Positions 17,333-27,231 of a stretch of DNA of 64,000 bases are shown here, in pieces; the first letter of the stretch is position 1; each line of letters opens with the position of its first letter. The notes below the pieces were generated by a model that ran no database searches, was not told the DNA's origin, and saw only the letters and a program-made list of their open reading frames with translations. The stretch comes from Myxococcales bacterium (GTDB lineage: Bacteria; Myxococcota_A; Polyangia; Polyangiales; Ga0077539): positions 62,001 through 126,000 of the forward strand of contig JAEUKH010000041.1 in the NCBI GenBank assembly GCA_016792845.1, read 5' to 3'. A program made the position numbers and the translations under genes.

Positions 17333-19014
17333 CGGCTATCCCCTCCTTGGGGTGCTCCGCTCGTGTCACTGTCGCCGCCGCCCGCACCACCCGTCGCGCC
17401 CCCAGCGGCGCCGCGACGTGAGCGGCCGGTCTGGGTGAGCGGTTGAGTGGAGACCCGGGTGGCGTTCTGCGTCGCCCGTCGCGTGCTGGTCGGCCCCACC
17501 GGGAGGCTGTCAGGCGTCGCGCTGCCGCCGGGCAAGGGCTGCACCTCGGGTGCGCCGCCCGCGGCGTTGTTGGTGTCGTTGCTGTTGCTGTTGCTGTCGT
17601 CGCCGCTCGGCGCGTCGGTGCTCATCGCGAAGGGGTCTGGCATGGCCCCGTCTTCGTCGCCGCCGCCGCTGCTCTGGTTGTCTTCGTTGTTGCGGGCCAG
17701 GTGCGTCGCCTCGGCCTCTTCGTACGGGATCAACGACTCCGTCGCGGCGCCGTCGCCCGCCGAGTTCCACGCGACGATGATGCCCGCGGTGACGACGTGT
17801 CGCACGATCTCAGGCAAGAACGCCGGCAGCTGCGGCAGGTCGATGTAGCTGTACAGAAAGTTGTACCGCGTAAAAAACGAGACGTTGCGGTTTGCAATGA
17901 ACCGCGCGCCGCCGCCGGCCGAGAGGTTGATGTTGCCCACATCGACGATGCGCGTGAGGTCGGGCGTGCCGGTGCGGTCGATGGCGTAGTTCTGGGTGAC
18001 GCCGTAGTCGGCGTTGACCTCGGCGAAGAGCGCCCACTGGTGGCTGTCGCCGGGCCGCCAGACGGCATTGAAGTCTGTGCCGAGCACCCGCCCGGTGCCC
18101 CCCGCGACGACGGCCTCGCGGGGGCAGACGTTGTTGTTCGCCACGGGCACGGCGCAGCGCGCGGCGGCCACGATGGCGTACTCGTAACGGGCGTTGAACC
18201 CCAACACGAGGTGCTGGTCGGTCAGCTGGAGGTTGATGCCGCCGTTCAGGTACGGGCCCGTGAACCAGTTGCTGCTGTCATACTGGTCGCGGAGGTTGTC
18301 GACGCCGGCCAGGAGCGTGGTCGTGACCTCTTCATTCCACCGGCGGCGGAAGCCGAGGTAGCCCGTCGCGCGGGGCACCCAGTCGAGAAACCCGTCAATG
18401 AGGAAGTACTCGCCGCGGGCCCCGACGATGCCCACGTTCTTCTCGCTCAGGTCGCGGGCGTACTCGCCGTTGGCCGTAAACGTAAGCATATTCTGACGCG
18501 GGATGCCCGGCGGCAGCGACACCGCGTGTCGCCCCTGGACCCCGCCGCCGATCTGAATCTGATTGCGCTCTGACCAGCCGCGGCGAACATGCGCGTTGGC
18601 GATGTACTCGCCCGCGATGCCGGGCGCAAACTGAAGGTCGGTGCTGTTCGTGCGGCCTAAAAGCAAACCCGAACGGCCGATCGAGTAGGTGCCCTCGAAG
18701 CCGATCTGCCAGTCGTCGCTCGGCTCCCACTGAAACATGTACCGATTGATGAGAAGGTAGTCGCCCTGGGTGAAGAGGCGCCCCTCGTTTGAGAGGTAGT
18801 ACCCTTCGGCGCGCACCCGCAGGAGGTGCCGCACGGTGTCGCCGCGGTACCCGAGTTGGGCGTCGAGGGCGCCCCGCGCGAGCCAGCCGTCGCCGTAGCG
18901 CAGCGTGGTTTGATTGAGCACCGTGGAGTCGTACCCCCCGGTCAGCTCGGCCCCGGCTGCGGCCGCAAACTGCATGGGCAGCGTCACCGCGAGAACCAAC
19001 ATCGGAGCTACCAT
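17329..19014 (-). CDS. Outer-membrane beta-barrel protein of the exopolysaccharide locus
   Basis: A 561-residue protein with a signal peptide (MVAPMLVLAVTLPM, then an AAAAGA cleavage region) and many alternating amphipathic strands (for example WQIGFEGTYSIGR and TTLLAGVDNLRDQ). These are typical of barrels found next to wza/wzz genes. The last 130 residues are a low-complexity tail rich in Asp, Asn, Ser, Gly and Thr, with no strands. The start at 19014 is preceded by GAAGGA and gives a proper signal peptide; the open frame extends about 100 codons further without one. It is the first gene of the barrel-wzz-wza operon and divergent from the SGNH gene. Confidence 0.78.
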   Translation of the reverse strand: MVAPMLVLAVTLPMQFAAAAGAELTGGYDSTVLNQTTLRYGDGWLARGALDAQLGYRGDTVRHLLRVRAEGYYLSNEGRLFTQGDYLLINRYMFQWEPSDDWQIGFEGTYSIGRSGLLLGRTNSTDLQFAPGIAGEYIANAHVRRGWSERNQIQIGGGVQGRHAVSLPPGIPRQNMLTFTANGEYARDLSEKNVGIVGARGEYFLIDGFLDWVPRATGYLGFRRRWNEEVTTTLLAGVDNLRDQYDSSNWFTGPYLNGGINLQLTDQHLVLGFNARYEYAIVAAARCAVPVANNNVCPREAVVAGGTGRVLGTDFNAVWRPGDSHQWALFAEVNADYGVTQNYAIDRTGTPDLTRIVDVGNINLSAGGGARFIANRNVSFFTRYNFLYSYIDLPQLPAFLPEIVRHVVTAGIIVAWNSAGDGAATESLIPYEEAEATHLARNNEDNQSSGGGDEDGAMPDPFAMSTDAPSGDDSNSNSNDTNNAAGGAPEVQPLPGGSATPDSLPVGPTSTRRATQNATRVSTQPLTQTGRSRRGAAGGATGGAGGGDSDTSGAPQGGDSR

Positions 19015-19246
19015 CGGTACCGAACGATCCTTCGCGCCTTGTGACGAGCCCCGCTGAGCGACCGCGGTGACCGCACCGACGGCGTCAACGACCGTGTCGC
19101 GCCCGGCACCCGATATGGCATGATGCGGCGCGCGTGTCGAGCATCGCGTAGGGGGTTGCGAGCGCGACCCCGGGTGACCCATGCTCGGGCGCTCGACGGG
19201 GGTGCTGGCCCCCGGAGTCACTCTCGCACTACGAGGTCGTTGGTCG

Positions 19247-20104
19247 ATGAAGCCTGCCGTACTCGCCGTCGCCGCGCTTGGCCTCCTCGGGTTCACCGGA
19301 GCCGTGGGGTACAAAGCGTTTCGTTACCGTCAAGAGGCCCGCAGGTGGCACGACCGGTGGTCGCGGCTCCACGCGAACCCGGCCAACTTTGAGCGGTACC
19401 GCGCCGACAACGCGCGCATCCAACGGGGCGACGGCATCGTCGAGGGGCGGGTGGTCTTCCTCGGCGCGTCGATCACCGAGTCGCTCGACCTGCGCACGCC
19501 CTTTCCGCAGCGCGAGTTTTTGAACCGCGGCACCGGCGGTCAGCTGGTGTGGCAGCAGTACCTTCGGCTCGGGCCCGACGCCCTCGACCTCAACCCCGAG
19601 GCCGTGGTGCTGAAAATGTGCGCCATCAACCTCTTGCCCGACGCGCCCTCGCTCGACGAGACCCGGTACTATTTCACCCTCATGGCCGAGGCCGTACGGC
19701 GTCGCGGCATGAAGGTCATCGTGGCCACCACGGTGCCAGTCTCGCGCGCGTGGGATCGCGACGAGGCCGGCGGCACCGCCACGGCGAAGATCCGCGAGTT
19801 CAACGACTGGGCGCGCAATTACGCGCGCGAACACCACGACATGGTGATCGACTACGCCTCGGTCTTGAGCGACGAGCAGGGCTACCTCATCGACACCTTC
19901 TCGGAAGACGGGCTGCACCCCAACGAGGGCGGCAAACGCCGGATGTTGGAGCTCATCCGCTCAGTGCTCATCCAAGGCCGGATGCCCGTCGCCGACACGC
20001 CCCCGAGCCAGAACCCCGGCGCCCAGCCGCCCGCGCCCGGCACCTCGAACACCCCGCCGCCCGCGCCCGAGGGCGGCTCCACCAACGGCGGCGCAGGCCG
20101 CTGA
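19247..20104 (+). CDS. SGNH/GDSL-family hydrolase, membrane-anchored
   Basis: A 285-residue protein with an N-terminal signal anchor (VLAVAALGLLGFTGAVGY). SGNH blocks: GASIT for block I with the nucleophile Ser, RGTGGQ for block II, CAINLL for block III where GxND is usual, and DGLHPNEGG for block V with Asp and His. The C-terminal 40 residues are Pro/Ser/Gly-rich. It may de-esterify or acetylate a sugar of the exopolysaccharide, like AlgX/AlgJ relatives (inference from context). An earlier in-frame start at 19181 exists. The changed block III leaves catalysis plausible but untested. Confidence 0.75.
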   Translation: MKPAVLAVAALGLLGFTGAVGYKAFRYRQEARRWHDRWSRLHANPANFERYRADNARIQRGDGIVEGRVVFLGASITESLDLRTPFPQREFLNRGTGGQLVWQQYLRLGPDALDLNPEAVVLKMCAINLLPDAPSLDETRYYFTLMAEAVRRRGMKVIVATTVPVSRAWDRDEAGGTATAKIREFNDWARNYAREHHDMVIDYASVLSDEQGYLIDTFSEDGLHPNEGGKRRMLELIRSVLIQGRMPVADTPPSQNPGAQPPAPGTSNTPPPAPEGGSTNGGAGR

Positions 20105-20202
20105 CCCCTGCAGGGCCTGCGCTCGGGCGGCGCGCGCAACACGCCATCCCCCCGCGTCGCCCGCAAGCCCTCACCCCCCAACCGCGCCCCACAGGACCCC
20201 GC

Positions 20203-21348
20203 GTGCAGCCTCGCCCTCTCTCGGTGCTCTCCTTCCTCGACGCCCCGGTGGTGACCGGCCCCGCCCGGGGGCTCATCCATCTCGGCCGCGCGCTGCCGCC
20301 GTCGGTGCGCCTCCACGTCGCCATCTTGCGCGGCCGCGGCGCGGGCCCCGTGCCGCCCCTCGACACGCTCTCAGGCGGCGCCCTCACGGTGCACACCCTC
20401 GACGAGCTCGGGCCCTTCGACCCGACCCTCTTCGTGCGCGCGGCGAGGCTCGCCCGGGAGCTCAAGGCGCGGGTGCTCCAGAGCCATAGCTACAAGCCGC
20501 ACTTGCTGGCCTTGGCGACCAGTAAAGTGCTGCAAATTCCATGGGTTGGCCACCACCACGGGTGGACCGCCGAGAATCCCAAGGTGAAGCGCTACCACCA
20601 GCTCGACGCCTGGTCTCTGCCCAAGGCCCGGCGCGTCGTGGCGGTGGCCCAAAGCGCGGCCGACATCGTCGCCCGAGAGGGCGTCACCCCGGGCAACATC
20701 GTGGTGATCGCCAACGCCGTCGACGCGCGCGACCTGCAATCGAGCCTCGATCGCGAGGCGGCGCGGGCCGCGCTGGGTCTCTCGCCCGAGGCCTACGTCG
20801 GCGTGGTGATCGGCAGGCTCTCGCACGAGAAGGGCCAAGACGTCGCGCTCGACGCCCTCGCGGAGGCGCGCCAACAGGGGGCGGCGGTCACCCTCGCCTT
20901 CGCCGGCGACGGGCCCGACCGCGAGGCCCTCGAAGCGCTCGCCCGGGCGCGCGGGCTCACCGACGCGGTGCACTTTCTCGGGCATCAGCGCGAGGTCGGG
21001 CGGGTCTACGCGGCGGCCGACCTCTTGGTGCTCCCTTCGCGCTCTGAGGCGATGCCGAACGTGCTGCTCGAAGCGATGACCTTGGGCGTCCCCGTGGTGT
21101 CGACCCGGGTCGGCGGCGTGCCCGAGGTGGCCCGCGACGGCGTCGACGCGCTGATCGTGCCGAGCGAAGACCCGAGCGCCCTCGCCGCCGCCATCGTGGC
21201 CACGGTGCGCGACCCCGAAGCCCGCGCCCGCCGCGTCGCCGAGGCGAAGGCCGTGACCCACGCGCGGCACGACCCCGCGCGCCGCGCCGAGCGCTACCTC
21301 GACCTCTACGAAACCCTTCTCAAACAGCCCATCGCGCGCGATCGGTGA
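20203..21348 (+). CDS. Glycosyltransferase family 4
   Basis: A 381-residue GT-B fold glycosyltransferase. The C-terminal nucleotide-sugar domain shows VVIGRLSHEKGQDVALDA, FAGDGPDREALE, the signature EAMPNVLLEAMTLGVPVV and STRVGGVPE. The GTG start is preceded by ACAGGA six bases upstream. It probably adds a sugar to the lipid-linked repeat unit on the cytoplasmic side. Its stop overlaps the GTG of the acetyltransferase gene, beginning a chain of four overlapping genes that ends at 24075. Confidence 0.88.
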   Translation: MQPRPLSVLSFLDAPVVTGPARGLIHLGRALPPSVRLHVAILRGRGAGPVPPLDTLSGGALTVHTLDELGPFDPTLFVRAARLARELKARVLQSHSYKPHLLALATSKVLQIPWVGHHHGWTAENPKVKRYHQLDAWSLPKARRVVAVAQSAADIVAREGVTPGNIVVIANAVDARDLQSSLDREAARAALGLSPEAYVGVVIGRLSHEKGQDVALDALAEARQQGAAVTLAFAGDGPDREALEALARARGLTDAVHFLGHQREVGRVYAAADLLVLPSRSEAMPNVLLEAMTLGVPVVSTRVGGVPEVARDGVDALIVPSEDPSALAAAIVATVRDPEARARRVAEAKAVTHARHDPARRAERYLDLYETLLKQPIARDR

Positions 21349-21983
21349 CGCCCCCAATGCCCCACCCCGTAGCCCTCGCCAAAGCCGTCGCCGAGGCCCT
21401 CTCGCGCGGCGCCGTGTTGCCCCTCGTGACACTCTGTCGGCTTGAGCTTCGGCTCTTGCCCGAGGCCCAGCGCGACAAGGCCTTTCAGGCTTACTCTCAA
21501 GCGCTCGCCATGCTCCCGGGGCGCCTCGGCGATCAGCTCCGCAGGGCCTTCTACCGCGCCGTCTTCGAGCGCGTTGACCCGAGCGCGCTCATCGAGTGGG
21601 GCACGGTCTTTACGAAGCGCGACGCCGTGATCGGTCGCGGAGTCTACGTCGGCGCGCGGTGCATGCTCGGGCGGGTCACCCTCGAAGACCACGTCACCGT
21701 GGCCTCGAACGTCGACATCCTCTCGGGCAAGCACCAGCACGGCAGCGACGACCCCGCGGTGCCGATCCAAGATCAGCCCGGCCGCTTCGATCGGGTCACC
21801 CTCGGCACCAACGCGTGGGTCGGCAATGGCGCGGTGATCCTCGCCGACGTGGGGCCGCGCTCGGTGGTGGCCGCCGGGAGCGTGGTCGTCAACCCCGTGC
21901 CCGCCGACGTCACCGTGGCCGGAAACCCGGCCCGCGTCGTGCGACGCCGAGACCCCGAGAGCAAGGGCTGGGTGAAGGCATGA
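21345..21983 (+). CDS. Left-handed beta-helix (hexapeptide) acyltransferase
   Basis: A 212-residue protein. The C-terminal 120 residues carry hexapeptide repeats (VIGRGVYVGARCMLGRVTL, WVGNGAVILADVG, VVAAGSVVV, VAGNPARVV) of the LbH fold, with the active-site His in the SGKHQHG loop. It is of the maltose/serine O-acetyltransferase type and probably acetylates a sugar residue of the exopolysaccharide. The N-terminal 80 residues are helical and less typical. It overlaps the genes on both sides by four bases. Confidence 0.85.
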   Translation: MTPPMPHPVALAKAVAEALSRGAVLPLVTLCRLELRLLPEAQRDKAFQAYSQALAMLPGRLGDQLRRAFYRAVFERVDPSALIEWGTVFTKRDAVIGRGVYVGARCMLGRVTLEDHVTVASNVDILSGKHQHGSDDPAVPIQDQPGRFDRVTLGTNAWVGNGAVILADVGPRSVVAAGSVVVNPVPADVTVAGNPARVVRRRDPESKGWVKA

Positions 21984-23182
21984 GCGCGCCCCTCAGGGTC
22001 GTGGCCATCACACACCGGACGCCCTTCCCGCCCGACAAGGGCGACAAGATCCGCACCCACCATCTGCTCACCCGGCTGGCCGCGCGCTGTGAGGTGCACC
22101 TCGTCGCCTTCGCCGAGCCCGCCAGCGACCTGCAACACCTCGCGCGCCTCCGGCGGCACTTCGCCTCGGTCACCCTGGTGCCCCTCGACCTGCGTTGGCA
22201 GAAGCTCCGCGCGCTGCCGTGGCTGCTCACCACGCGCCCCCTCACGGTGCCGGTCTTCGCACACGGCGCCCTCTCGCGGGCCGTGGCCGACCTCGTCGCG
22301 GGGGTCAAGCCCTCGGTGTTCTTCGCCGAGAGCAGCAGCATGGCGCCCTACGCCCTGGCCCACCCCGAGGTGCCCCTGGTGATGGATTTCGTCGACGTCG
22401 ACAGCGCCAAATGGGCCGCCTACGCCGAGAAGGCCCGGGGCCCCGAGCGGCTCGTCTTCGCCCGCGAGGCCGCCACCCTCGCCCGCTTCGAGCGCAAGGT
22501 CGCCGGGCACGCGCGGGTCTCGCTGGTGACCGCCGACCGCGAGAAGGTCTTGCTCGACGCGATCGCCCCGGGGGTGACCACCGAGGCGCTGCCCAATGGG
22601 GTCGACACCGAGTACTTCGCCGCGGGTCGCCCGTGGCCCGAGGCGCCCTCGGTGGTCTTCTTCGGCGCGATGGACTACGAGGCCAACGTCGAGGCCGCGG
22701 TCTTCCTCGTCGAGCGGGTTTTGCCGAGGTTGCGCGCGGTTCACCCCGATGTGCGGGTGGTGCTCGCGGGCTCTCGGCCTGCCCCCGCGGTCGAGGCCCT
22801 CAAGGCCGTCGCGGGGGTCACCGTCACGGGTTACGTCGACGACATGCGGCCTTGGGTGAAGGGCGCCAGGGTGTGCGTGGTGCCCCTCAGGGTCGCGCGC
22901 GGGGTGCAGAACAAGGTGCTCGAAGCGATGGCCATGGGCGTGCCCGTGGTGTGCTCTCCGGCGGCGGCCGAGGGCATCGACGCGGGCCCCGCCGAGGCCC
23001 TCACGGTGGCCGCGGTCGACGACGACGGGCGCGCCTTCGCCGACGCGACCCTCGGCCTCCTCGACGACCCCGCCCGCGCCCAAAGCCTCGCCGACGTCGC
23101 ACGGGCCGTGGTCGAGACCCGCTACGGCTGGCAACCCCGGGCCGAGCGCCTCGAAGCGCTCCTCCGCGGCGCCGCCCGATGA
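21980..23182 (+). CDS. GT4 sugar transferase of the PEP-CTERM/EpsH1-associated type
   Basis: A 400-residue glycosyltransferase. The N-terminal motif THRTPFPPDKGDKIRTHHLL and the FVDVDSAKW region match the TIGR03087-like sugar transferase found beside exosortase loci (family knowledge). The C-terminal half has LPNGVDTEYF, FFGAMDYEANVEA and QNKVLEAMAMGVPVVCS. Together with the ligase/ACP/hydrolase set at 1.8-5.6 kb, this is a second XrtA-locus hallmark in the window. The overlap with both neighbours (ATGA junctions) indicates coupled translation. Confidence 0.86.
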   Translation: MSAPLRVVAITHRTPFPPDKGDKIRTHHLLTRLAARCEVHLVAFAEPASDLQHLARLRRHFASVTLVPLDLRWQKLRALPWLLTTRPLTVPVFAHGALSRAVADLVAGVKPSVFFAESSSMAPYALAHPEVPLVMDFVDVDSAKWAAYAEKARGPERLVFAREAATLARFERKVAGHARVSLVTADREKVLLDAIAPGVTTEALPNGVDTEYFAAGRPWPEAPSVVFFGAMDYEANVEAAVFLVERVLPRLRAVHPDVRVVLAGSRPAPAVEALKAVAGVTVTGYVDDMRPWVKGARVCVVPLRVARGVQNKVLEAMAMGVPVVCSPAAAEGIDAGPAEALTVAAVDDDGRAFADATLGLLDDPARAQSLADVARAVVETRYGWQPRAERLEALLRGAAR

Positions 23183-24075
23183 CCCCCGCCCAGTGTCGCC
23201 TCGCGGTGCTCCGGGCCCGCAACGCCCCCGTCGCGGTGGTCTTGCGGCGCGGCCCCTCGAAGCACACCCTCGTGCTCCGCTGGGATCTCACCCGCCACAC
23301 CTTCGACGAGGGCCACTGGTTCGCCGGCCGCCTCTACCCCGAGCGCTGCGACCTCTCCCCCGACGGCGCATGGATGGTCTATTTCGCGGCCAAATTCAAA
23401 GGCCCCATCCCCACGTACACCGCGCTCAGCCGGCCCCCTTGGCTCACCGCCCACGCCCTCTGGCCCGAGCTCGGCACCTGGGGCGGCGGCGGCGTCTTCG
23501 TCGACCCCCACACCCTCGCGCTCAACCGCGTCGGAGGCTCCCTCGACAGCGCCCTCGACCACGCGCTCCCCGCGGGCCTGCGCCTCGCCTACCGAGACGC
23601 CTCGGGGCCCGGCCCGACCGCCCCCGCGCGCGGCCTCGGGTGGCGCGTCGCGGCCCTCGACCCGCGGCGCCCCCGCGAAGCCCCCGTCCGCCCGAGCTAC
23701 CCCGCCAAACCGCCGCAGCGCCTCGTGCGCGACAACCCCCGCGTGCCGGGGCTTCTGCTCGAAGAGATCTTCTGGGGCTGTCTCCACCCGGGCGCGCCCT
23801 TCGCGATCCGGAGCCACCACCTCGTGTTCGCAGACCCCAGCCTCGACCGCGCCCTCGGCGACGTCGAATGGGCCGACTGGCTCGACGACGGGAGCCTCGT
23901 CTTCGCCCGCCGCGGCGCGCTGTTTCTACAGCAAATTCAACAACTTCCGAGAGACCCTACCTTCGCCACGGCGCGCTGCCTGATCGACCTCGCCCCGCGC
24001 ACCTTCGCCCGCCGTCGGTGCCCGCCCGAGGCCGCCCCGCGGGGCCCTACGCCCGGCCGACGCGCGCGCGGATGA
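23179..24075 (+). CDS. Uncharacterised protein, last gene of the glycosyltransferase chain
   Basis: A 298-residue Arg/Pro-rich soluble protein that I do not recognise. Beta-propeller-like strands are visible (LSPDGAWMVYFAAKF, WADWLDDGSLVFARRGALF), suggesting a WD40/TolB-like fold. It has no signal peptide or membrane segment. It starts within the stop codon of the preceding glycosyltransferase, so it is co-translated with the exopolysaccharide genes. Its end overlaps the convergent flippase by 29 bases. Confidence 0.7.
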   Translation: MTPAQCRLAVLRARNAPVAVVLRRGPSKHTLVLRWDLTRHTFDEGHWFAGRLYPERCDLSPDGAWMVYFAAKFKGPIPTYTALSRPPWLTAHALWPELGTWGGGGVFVDPHTLALNRVGGSLDSALDHALPAGLRLAYRDASGPGPTAPARGLGWRVAALDPRRPREAPVRPSYPAKPPQRLVRDNPRVPGLLLEEIFWGCLHPGAPFAIRSHHLVFADPSLDRALGDVEWADWLDDGSLVFARRGALFLQQIQQLPRDPTFATARCLIDLAPRTFARRRCPPEAAPRGPTPGRRARG

Positions 24076-25555
24076 TGCCCCGCTCTTCGCGGCTGAAGGT
24101 GAGCCCCCAGGCGAAGACGACGTAGACGATCAGCACGGCGAGGCACACCAGCGCGGTGGTCACGAGGTGGCGATGGAGCCCCCACCGTTCGGCCGCCCAA
24201 AGCACCCCGTAGGCAGGCACGAGCGGCGGCAGGGTGCGCACGAAGGTGCGCCCGAGGTGCTCGACGAACGACACGCCGAGCCGCTGGCACACGTACCACG
24301 GCATCACCAAGACGCCGCTGATGGCCGCGGGTACGAAGGTCGCGAAGCCCACCCCCGCGATGCCCCAGGTGCGCACCAGCACCACGCTCATGGCGAGGTT
24401 CAACACGCCCTCGATGACGGTGATGCGCGCGGGGATCGAGAGCCAGCCCAAGCCCTCGAAGATCGGCCGCGCGAGCCCGCGCCCCGCGACCTGAACGATA
24501 AACGCAAAAGCCAGCCACACGAGCGGCGGATACCCTTTGTCGGCGTGCTCGGCGTCGAGCCACAGCGACAGCACGTGGTGGCCCCAACACACGAAGACGA
24601 GCGACACCGGCGCGACGAGGCACATCACGGCCTTGTTGCCGAAGCGCCAGAGGGTCTGGAGCGTGGTGATCTCACCCCGCGCGGCCGCCGCCGAGACGCC
24701 CGGCATGAGCACGAGGGTGGCCTTGTCGAGCGCGTCGCGGGCGTAATCGACGAGCCTGAGGGGGATGACATAGTTGGTCACCGCCCCGGGGCCGCGCGCC
24801 TGCGAGATCACGAACTCATCGGTGTAGTTGATGAGCTTCTCGCTGAGCGTAAAGAGAAACGACTGGGTGCTGAAGGTGAAGAGCTCGCGCATCCGGGCCC
24901 GCGAGAAGCTCTTCACCGACACCGTGAGCCAAGGCACGAGGCGGCGCGCGAAGACCCACGCGACCACGGGCTCGGCCAGGAGCGTCACCATGTTGATCGC
25001 GCCCACGAGCAAGACGCTCGGGCGCCACGAGACCGCCGCCACGGTGAGGCTCGTGCGCAACAGCAGGAGCACGAAATTGTAGCGGTTCAAGACGTCGAAG
25101 CGCTCGAGCCCCATCACCACCCCGCCGTACACGCTGCCGGGGAAGTGAATGAACAGCGCCACGCCCATCATCAAGAGCATGAGCTGCGCGTCGAGGGCCT
25201 TGGCCGCGGGGAGGTGAAACAGCCCCGGCAGCACCGGCGCGAGGAGCAGCGACAAGATCAGCCAGAGCACCCCGATGGCGAGGTAGATGGTGAAGATCGT
25301 CGAGACCGTCTCATCGAGCGCTTCGCGGTCTTCTTTGGCGTGGTGCTCGGCGACAAACTTCACCACCGCGGCGCCGAGACCGAAATACAGAATGCCGTGG
25401 TACCCGACGAGGCCCGAGATCAACGCGATGATGCCGTACCCCTCGTCGCCGAGGCGCCGAACGAGGAAGGGGGTCATCACCACCGAGATGATCAGTTGGG
25501 TGCCGAGCATCACCCACTGAGAGAAGATATTCTGCGCAAGCTTGCGAAGGTTCAT
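24047..25555 (-). CDS. Wzx-type polysaccharide flippase (MATE/MOP superfamily)
   Basis: A 502-residue integral membrane protein with about 12-14 hydrophobic segments. The N-terminal signature (NIFSQWVMLGTQLIISVVMT, FLVRRLGDEGYGIIAL) is typical of polysaccharide_synt family flippases. It should move the lipid-linked repeat unit to the periplasm. It is transcribed toward the glycosyltransferase chain and overlaps it by 29 bases. No Wzy polymerase is recognised in this window. Confidence 0.88.
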   Translation of the reverse strand: MNLRKLAQNIFSQWVMLGTQLIISVVMTPFLVRRLGDEGYGIIALISGLVGYHGILYFGLGAAVVKFVAEHHAKEDREALDETVSTIFTIYLAIGVLWLILSLLLAPVLPGLFHLPAAKALDAQLMLLMMGVALFIHFPGSVYGGVVMGLERFDVLNRYNFVLLLLRTSLTVAAVSWRPSVLLVGAINMVTLLAEPVVAWVFARRLVPWLTVSVKSFSRARMRELFTFSTQSFLFTLSEKLINYTDEFVISQARGPGAVTNYVIPLRLVDYARDALDKATLVLMPGVSAAAARGEITTLQTLWRFGNKAVMCLVAPVSLVFVCWGHHVLSLWLDAEHADKGYPPLVWLAFAFIVQVAGRGLARPIFEGLGWLSIPARITVIEGVLNLAMSVVLVRTWGIAGVGFATFVPAAISGVLVMPWYVCQRLGVSFVEHLGRTFVRTLPPLVPAYGVLWAAERWGLHRHLVTTALVCLAVLIVYVVFAWGLTFSREERGIIRARVGRA

Positions 25556-25610
25556 GAAGCAACGAGGGCGCGACCCTACACGAAATCGTGCCGCGGTGCC
25601 CCCCCGCGGG

Positions 25611-27080
25611 TCATTCTGCCTTGCGGTAGTTTGGGGCCTCTTCGCTCATGATCACATCGTGGACGTGGCTCTCGCGGTGCCCCATCGCCGTGCACCGCAC
25701 GAAGCGCGCCTCACGCTGCAACGCGCCGATGTCGCGGCATCCGAGGTAGCCCATCGCCGCGCGCAGCCCGCCCACGAGCTGATACACATTCTGCGCGAGG
25801 GGCCCGCGGTACGGCACCCGCCCCTCGATGCCCTCGGGCACGAGCTTCTCGTCGGCCGCGCCGGCCTGGCCGTAGCGGTCCTTTGAGCCGCGCTTCATCG
25901 CGCCGAGGGAGCCCATGCCGCGGTAGGTCTTGTACTGCCGCCCCTGCGCGAGCACGCGCTCGCCGGGCGCCTCGTCGGTGCCCGCGAAGAGCGAGCCGAT
26001 CATCACCACGTCGGCGCCCGCGGCGATGGCCTTGGCCACGTCGCCCGAGTACTTCACCCCGCCGTCGGCGATCAATGCCACACCCCGCCGTCGCGCCACC
26101 TTCGCGCAGTCTGCGATCGCCGTCACCTGCGGAACCCCCACCCCCGCCACCACCCGCGTCGTACAGATCGACCCCGGCCCGATGCCCACCTTGATGGCAT
26201 CGACCCCCGCGTCGATGAGCGCCTCGGCGGCCTCGGCGGTGGCGATGTTGCCGCCCACCAGCACGAGCTCGGGGTGCCCCCGGCGGATGTCGCGCACCGT
26301 GTCGAGCACGCCCTTCGAGTGCCCGTGCGCCGTGTCGACCACCAGCACGTCGACCCCCGCGGCCACCAGGGCCTCGACCCGCGCCTCGCGGTCAGGGCCC
26401 GGCCCCACCGCGGCGGCCACGCGCAAGCGCCCCCGCGCGTCGCGGAGGGCCTCGGGGTGCTTGTCGGCCTGCCCGAGATCGCGCATCGAGATCAGCCCCA
26501 CGAGCTGCTTCTTCACCGGGTCGACCACGAGGAGCTTCTCGATGCGGTGGCGGTGCAAGAGCAGCCGCGCCTCTTCGGCGCTCACCGTCGGCGGCACGCT
26601 CACCAGCTTGTCTTCGCGGGTCATGGCGCGCACCACGGGCTGGTCGAGGTTGGTCTCGAAGCGCAGGTCGCGCGCCGTCACGATGCCCACCGGCCGCCCC
26701 TCGTGCACCACCGGGAGCCCCGAGAACCCCCGAGCCCGCATGATCTCGACGGCCTCGCGCAGAGAGCTCTCGGGCGACACCGTCACCGGGTCGAGCACGA
26801 TGCCCGTGTCGGCGTGCTTCACCTTCTCGACCTCGTGCGCCTGCGCCTCGGGCGAGAGGTTCTTGTGAACGACCCCGAGGCCCCCGAGCCGCGCCATGGC
26901 GATCGCGGTGCGCGCCTCGGTCACCGAGTCCATCGCGGCCGACATCAGCGGGATCGTCAGCCCCACGCCGCGCCCCAGCGACGTACGAGTGTCGACCGCC
27001 GCGGGCAGCACCTCGCTGTATGCGGGCACGAGGAGAACGTCATCAAAGGTCAGCGCTTCGCGCAGCGGTTCGTCGATCAT
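25611..27080 (-). CDS. guaB: Inosine-5'-monophosphate dehydrogenase
   Basis: Oxidises IMP to XMP with NAD, the committed step of GMP synthesis. The 489 residues have the standard arrangement: TIM barrel, a pair of CBS domains inserted at about residues 95-205, the catalytic loop GIGPGSICTTRVV with the nucleophile Cys, ADGGVKYSGDVAKA, and the flap motif YRGMGSLGAM. The start at 27080 (MIDEPLREALTFDDVLLVP) is that of the family; the open frame extends further but is not conserved-looking. It stands alone; guaA is not adjacent. Confidence 0.95.
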   Translation of the reverse strand: MIDEPLREALTFDDVLLVPAYSEVLPAAVDTRTSLGRGVGLTIPLMSAAMDSVTEARTAIAMARLGGLGVVHKNLSPEAQAHEVEKVKHADTGIVLDPVTVSPESSLREAVEIMRARGFSGLPVVHEGRPVGIVTARDLRFETNLDQPVVRAMTREDKLVSVPPTVSAEEARLLLHRHRIEKLLVVDPVKKQLVGLISMRDLGQADKHPEALRDARGRLRVAAAVGPGPDREARVEALVAAGVDVLVVDTAHGHSKGVLDTVRDIRRGHPELVLVGGNIATAEAAEALIDAGVDAIKVGIGPGSICTTRVVAGVGVPQVTAIADCAKVARRRGVALIADGGVKYSGDVAKAIAAGADVVMIGSLFAGTDEAPGERVLAQGRQYKTYRGMGSLGAMKRGSKDRYGQAGAADEKLVPEGIEGRVPYRGPLAQNVYQLVGGLRAAMGYLGCRDIGALQREARFVRCTAMGHRESHVHDVIMSEEAPNYRKAE

Positions 27081-27231
27081 GGGTGGCCCGAGCCTTGTAC
27101 CCCAACTGTCAAAACGGCAAGGCGCGGGCGCCGCACGCGAGGCAAAAAAATACCACCGAGGCCTCGCACACTGTGGTGACTTTGTGCCATAAGTAGCCCC
27201 TACGTGGCGGTCGCGCCACGACGAGGCCAAC

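Noticed and set aside
24167..25651. A 494-codon open frame on the plus strand opposite the flippase gene
   Set aside because: It is antisense to a clear 502-residue membrane protein and its translation is Arg/His/Glu-rich with no domain. Long antisense frames are common at this GC content.
27081..27231. Guanine or other riboswitch upstream of guaB
   Set aside because: A TTGACA-like box is present on the minus strand, but no paired stem-loop pattern of a purine riboswitch can be drawn and the leader is too short.
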